This document shows positions 61,349 through 64,000 of a DNA stretch of 64,000 nt, in pieces. Origin of the DNA: Clavibacter michiganensis subsp. insidiosus (GTDB lineage: Bacteria > Actinomycetota > Actinomycetes > Actinomycetales > Microbacteriaceae); NCBI RefSeq assembly GCF_002240565.1, contig NZ_MZMO01000001.1, forward strand, positions 2,170,001-2,234,000. The letters are read 5' to 3'. The translations under genes were made by a program, and so were the position numbers. The notes beneath the pieces were generated by a model. It had not been told where the DNA came from and made no database searches. It was given only the letters and a program-made list of their open reading frames with translations. How positions within the stretch are numbered: position 1 is the stretch's first letter; every line of letters begins with the position of its first letter.

Positions 61349-62580
61349 GGCGCCCCCACCAGGATCCGCAGCGGATCCAGCCCCGCCGCGCGGAACTTCC
61401 CGAGGTGCGCGGGCTGCCCGCCGGTGGCCGTGAGGATCCCGTCCTCCAGCGCGAACACGGAGCTGGCCTCGATGACCATCCCCGAGTGACGACCGCCGGG
61501 GGCGAGGATCTCGACCACGCGCCGGGCACCGGACGGCAGCACCTCGAGGTGCACGACGAGGTCGACCGAGGTGGCGACCGTCGGCACGACGAACGCGGAG
61601 TCGATGTTGCGGCCGGCCAGCAGCGGCAGCGTGCACAGCTTGACGAGCGCCTCGCGCGCGCTGTTCGCGTGGATGGAGCACATGCCGGGCACGCCCGAGT
61701 TGAGCGCGATGAGGAGGTCGAGGCACTCCGCCTCCCGCACCTCGCCGACCACGAGCCGATCGGGCCGCATCCGCAGCGCCTCCTTGATGAGGCGCCGCAG
61801 CGTGATCTCCCCCGATCCCTCGAGGCTCGGCTGCCGGCACTGCATGGCCACGACGTCGCGTCCCGCCGGATCCAGCTCGAAGGTCTCCTCGACCGTGACG
61901 ATGCGGTCCGAGGCGCGCGCCGAGGACAGGAGGGCGTCGATCATCGTGGTCTTGCCCGTGTGGGTGGCTCCGCTGACGACGATGGACAGGCCCGCGCGCA
62001 CGCTCATGCGCAGGAACTCGGCGGCCTGCAGCGGCAGGCTGCCGAGGGCGACGAGGTGGTCGAGCTCGCGGATCCGCCGCGAGAACTTGCGGATGTTGAC
62101 GGCCCAGTGGCGCCGGGTCACGTCCGGGATGACCACGTGCAGCCGGGATCCGTCGGGCAGGGACGCGTCCACGAAGGGCGTCGACAGGTCCACGCGGCGG
62201 CCGGAGGACTGCAGCATCCGCTCGACGAGGTCGCGCACCTCCGCGTCGGTGAGGACGAGCGGCGTCAGCTCGGGTACGCCCGACCGCGCCACGAAGACGC
62301 GCGTGGGCGCGTTGATCCAGATCTCCTCGATCGAGTCGTCGTCGAGGAGCGGCTGGAGGGCGCCGAATCCCGTGATGCGCGCGAGCACCTGCCGCTCGGT
62401 GGCCGCCTCGTCGTCGAGGAGCCGGGAGTCGGATCCGAGCGCCTGCTCCGCGAACCGCCGGACCTCCTCGCGCACCACCACGGCCGTGCCCGCGGGATCC
62501 GCCGTCGCCCCGTCGTCCCGCAGGCGCTCGCGCACCCGTCCGGCGATTGTGTCGAGGGGTGTCCGCGTCTGCACCCGCAC
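61345..62580 (-). CDS. tadA: CpaF/TadA family secretion ATPase
   Basis: A 411-residue hexameric ATPase that powers assembly of Flp/Tad pili. N-terminal domain, then Walker A VVSGATHTGKTTMIDALL (with THT in place of the usual TGS), the Asp box VTVEETFELD, and Walker B/His box RPDRLVVGEVREAE with MCSIHANSAREAL. GTG at 62580 opens the gene; a second GTG two codons later is possible. It is first in a seven-gene overlapping operon. No TadV peptidase, TadZ or secretin is encoded nearby. Confidence 0.92.
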   Translation of the reverse strand: MRVQTRTPLDTIAGRVRERLRDDGATADPAGTAVVVREEVRRFAEQALGSDSRLLDDEAATERQVLARITGFGALQPLLDDDSIEEIWINAPTRVFVARSGVPELTPLVLTDAEVRDLVERMLQSSGRRVDLSTPFVDASLPDGSRLHVVIPDVTRRHWAVNIRKFSRRIRELDHLVALGSLPLQAAEFLRMSVRAGLSIVVSGATHTGKTTMIDALLSSARASDRIVTVEETFELDPAGRDVVAMQCRQPSLEGSGEITLRRLIKEALRMRPDRLVVGEVREAECLDLLIALNSGVPGMCSIHANSAREALVKLCTLPLLAGRNIDSAFVVPTVATSVDLVVHLEVLPSGARRVVEILAPGGRHSGMVIEASSVFALEDGILTATGGQPAHLGKFRAAGLDPLRILVGAP

Positions 62581-62651
62581 AGGATGCTGATCAGGGGCGG
62601 ATCCCGTCGGGGCCGTCCACAGGCCGGCGCGTCAGCGCCGCCGCGCGATGG

Positions 62652-64000
62652 TCAGTACCCGAGCTCCGCCTTCGCCGCCGCGTACGCCGCACGCACCGCG
62701 GGCACGCCCGGCGCGTCGAAGACCTCGTCGCCCGCGAGGGGCCACTCGGGGACGCTGCCCGTGAGGATCCACGCGGCCTGCTTCGCGGCGCCGTCGGCGA
62801 CGAACTCGCCCGCGTCCGGCACGTGGATCGGGACGCCGAAGATGGTCGGCGCGATCTCGCGGACGGCGCGGCTCTTCGCCCCGCCGCCGATGAGGAGCAC
62901 GCGCTCCACCTGCACGCCCTGGCGCGTGATCGCGTCGAGGCCGTCGGCCAGGCCGCACAGCATGCCCTCGACGTGCGCGCGGGCCATGGTCGCGGGCGTC
63001 GAGTTGCGGAGGGTCATGCCGTGGAGGGACGCGGTCGCGTCGGGCAGGTTCGGGGTGCGCTCGCCCTCGAAGTAGGGCAGGAGCACGAGGCCGTCGGATC
63101 CCGCGGGGGCCTCGAGCGCGAGCTCGGACAGGCGGGCGTGGTCGACACCGAGGAGGCGCGCACCGCCGTCGAGCACGCGGGCGGCGTTGAGGGTCGCGAT
63201 GAGCGGGAGGAAGTTGCCCGTCGCGTCCGCGAAGCCGGCGACCGTGCCGGAGGCGTCGGTGATGGGATCCGCCGTGACGGCGAACACCGTGCCGGACGTG
63301 CCGATGGAGACGACCACGTCGCCGGGCACCGCGCCGAGGCCGAGCGCGGCGGCGGCGTTGTCGCCCGCGCCGGGGCCGACCGGGATGCCGGCCGGGACGC
63401 CGGGGATCCGGTCGCCCGTGACGCCGGCGGACTCGCCCGGGCCGAGCACGCGCGGGAGGCCGACCACGCGGCCGAGCGCGCGCTCCAGCAGGTCGAGGCG
63501 GTACTCCCCCGTCACGCTCGACCAGTACGCGGTGCCGCTCGCGTCGGAGCGGTCGGTGGCGAGGGCGGCGAGGTCCGGGGATCCGATGCCGTGGCCGAGC
63601 AGGCGCCAGGTCAGCCAGTCGTGCGGGAGGGCGACGGCGGCGACGCGGGCGGCGTTCTCGGGCTCGGCGTCGCGGAGCCAGCGGAGCTTGGTGGCGGTGA
63701 AGGACGCGACCGGGACGACGCCCAGCGCGCTCGCCCAGGCGTCGGCGCCGAGCTCGTCGCGGAGGTCGGCGGCGGCCTGCGCGGATCGGGTGTCGTTCCA
63801 GAGGAGCGCGGCGCGGATCACCGCGCCCTGCTCGTCGAGGCAGACCATGCCGTGCTGCTGGCCGCCGACCGAGATGGCGGCGACGTCGTCGAGGCCGCCC
63901 GCGTCGGCGACGGCCGCGAGGAGCGCGTCCCACCAGGCGGCAGGATCCACCTCCGTGCCGTCGGGGTGGGACGCGCGGCCGGAGCGCACGAGGGCCCCCG
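62652..64000 (-). CDS. xylB: xylulokinase (5' end beyond window)
   Basis: A FGGY-family sugar kinase phosphorylating D-xylulose. The 449 visible codons include [27 protein letters not shown], the ATP-site [30 protein letters not shown] and [13 protein letters not shown], and end KAELGY-stop at 62652. The N-terminal roughly 20-30 residues, including the first phosphate-binding loop, lie outside. The D-xylulose assignment follows the QQHGMV and [10 protein letters not shown] motifs typical of XylB. The 71-bp gap to tadA shows nothing notable. Confidence 0.9.
   Translation of the reverse strand, partial: GALVRSGRASHPDGTEVDPAAWWDALLAAVADAGGLDDVAAISVGGQQHGMVCLDEQGAVIRAALLWNDTRSAQAAADLRDELGADAWASALGVVPVASFTATKLRWLRDAEPENAARVAAVALPHDWLTWRLLGHGIGSPDLAALATDRSDASGTAYWSSVTGEYRLDLLERALGRVVGLPRVLGPGESAGVTGDRIPGVPAGIPVGPGAGDNAAAALGLGAVPGDVVVSIGTSGTVFAVTADPITDASGTVAGFADATGNFLPLIATLNAARVLDGGARLLGVDHARLSELALEAPAGSDGLVLLPYFEGERTPNLPDATASLHGMTLRNSTPATMARAHVEGMLCGLADGLDAITRQGVQVERVLLIGGGAKSRAVREIAPTIFGVPIHVPDAGEFVADGAAKQAAWILTGSVPEWPLAGDEVFDAPGVPAVRAAYAAAKAELGY

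Noticed and set aside
1..64000. CRISPR array, prophage, integrative element or rRNA operon
   Set aside because: No regularly spaced repeats, phage genes, integrase, attachment-like repeats or rRNA signatures were seen; the only mobile element is the single IS.

Overview
The window is one contiguous stretch of very GC-rich (about 72% by eye), densely packed bacterial chromosome. Gene content and order point to an actinobacterium of the family Microbacteriaceae, most likely a Clavibacter or a close relative. Supporting signs are the mycothiol-type SigR/RsrA pair, the fused 2-oxoglutarate enzyme Kgd, GuaB1, the prfB-ftsE-ftsX-smpB-ssrA block, leaderless-type promoters and one IS481-family element of the kind common in Clavibacter. 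The genus is inferred from recognition, not from a database search.

Layout. (1) 1-6840, minus strand: MoxR ATPase, DUF58 protein, TgpA-like transglutaminase and recG in one coupled operon. (2) 6929-11243: rsmD, an intact IS481-family insertion placed exactly on the stop codons that rsmD and thiL share, then thiL, a DUF3515 lipoprotein and a glycosyltransferase. (3) 11283-17818, minus strand: leuC, leuD, murA, plsC, gpsA, ddl (leucine synthesis, peptidoglycan and phospholipid precursors). (4) 17855-24130: PP2C phosphatase and TerC membrane protein, a TetR regulator, an SDR enzyme, and metY-metX for methionine. (5) 24253-28163: a signalling cluster of two paralogous response regulators flanking a histidine kinase and a degenerate kinase-like membrane protein that carries a likely frameshift. 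(6) 28194-36902: MFS exporter, thiamine-binding-type protein, YceI, nnrD, an Old Yellow Enzyme, two CNNM/CBS membrane proteins, guaB1. (7) 37082-45972: kgd, GNAT, sigR-rsrA, aroA, rsgA, hisN. (8) 46003-51669: an MFS gene with an early nonsense codon and a three-gene iron/phosphonate-type ABC importer. (9) 51769-58000: ssrA, smpB, ftsX, ftsE (with an unusual 300-residue tail), prfB, an MFS gene. (10) 57950-62580: a compact Tad/Flp pilus-type operon (tadA, tadB, tadC and four small pilin-like proteins). (11) 62652-64000: xylulokinase, cut by the window edge.

Recurring features. Most operon genes overlap by ATGA or GTGA, so translational coupling is the norm. At more than a dozen first genes a TANNNT hexamer lies 6-9 nt before the start codon with no Shine-Dalgarno, which is the signature of leaderless transcripts. 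Convergent genes are separated by long perfect GC-rich hairpins or share a CTAG that serves both stop codons. The palindrome GGATCC occurs about 119 times by hand count, several-fold more than base composition predicts. I see no rRNA, tRNA, CRISPR array or prophage. No gene-free stretch exceeds 300 bases.
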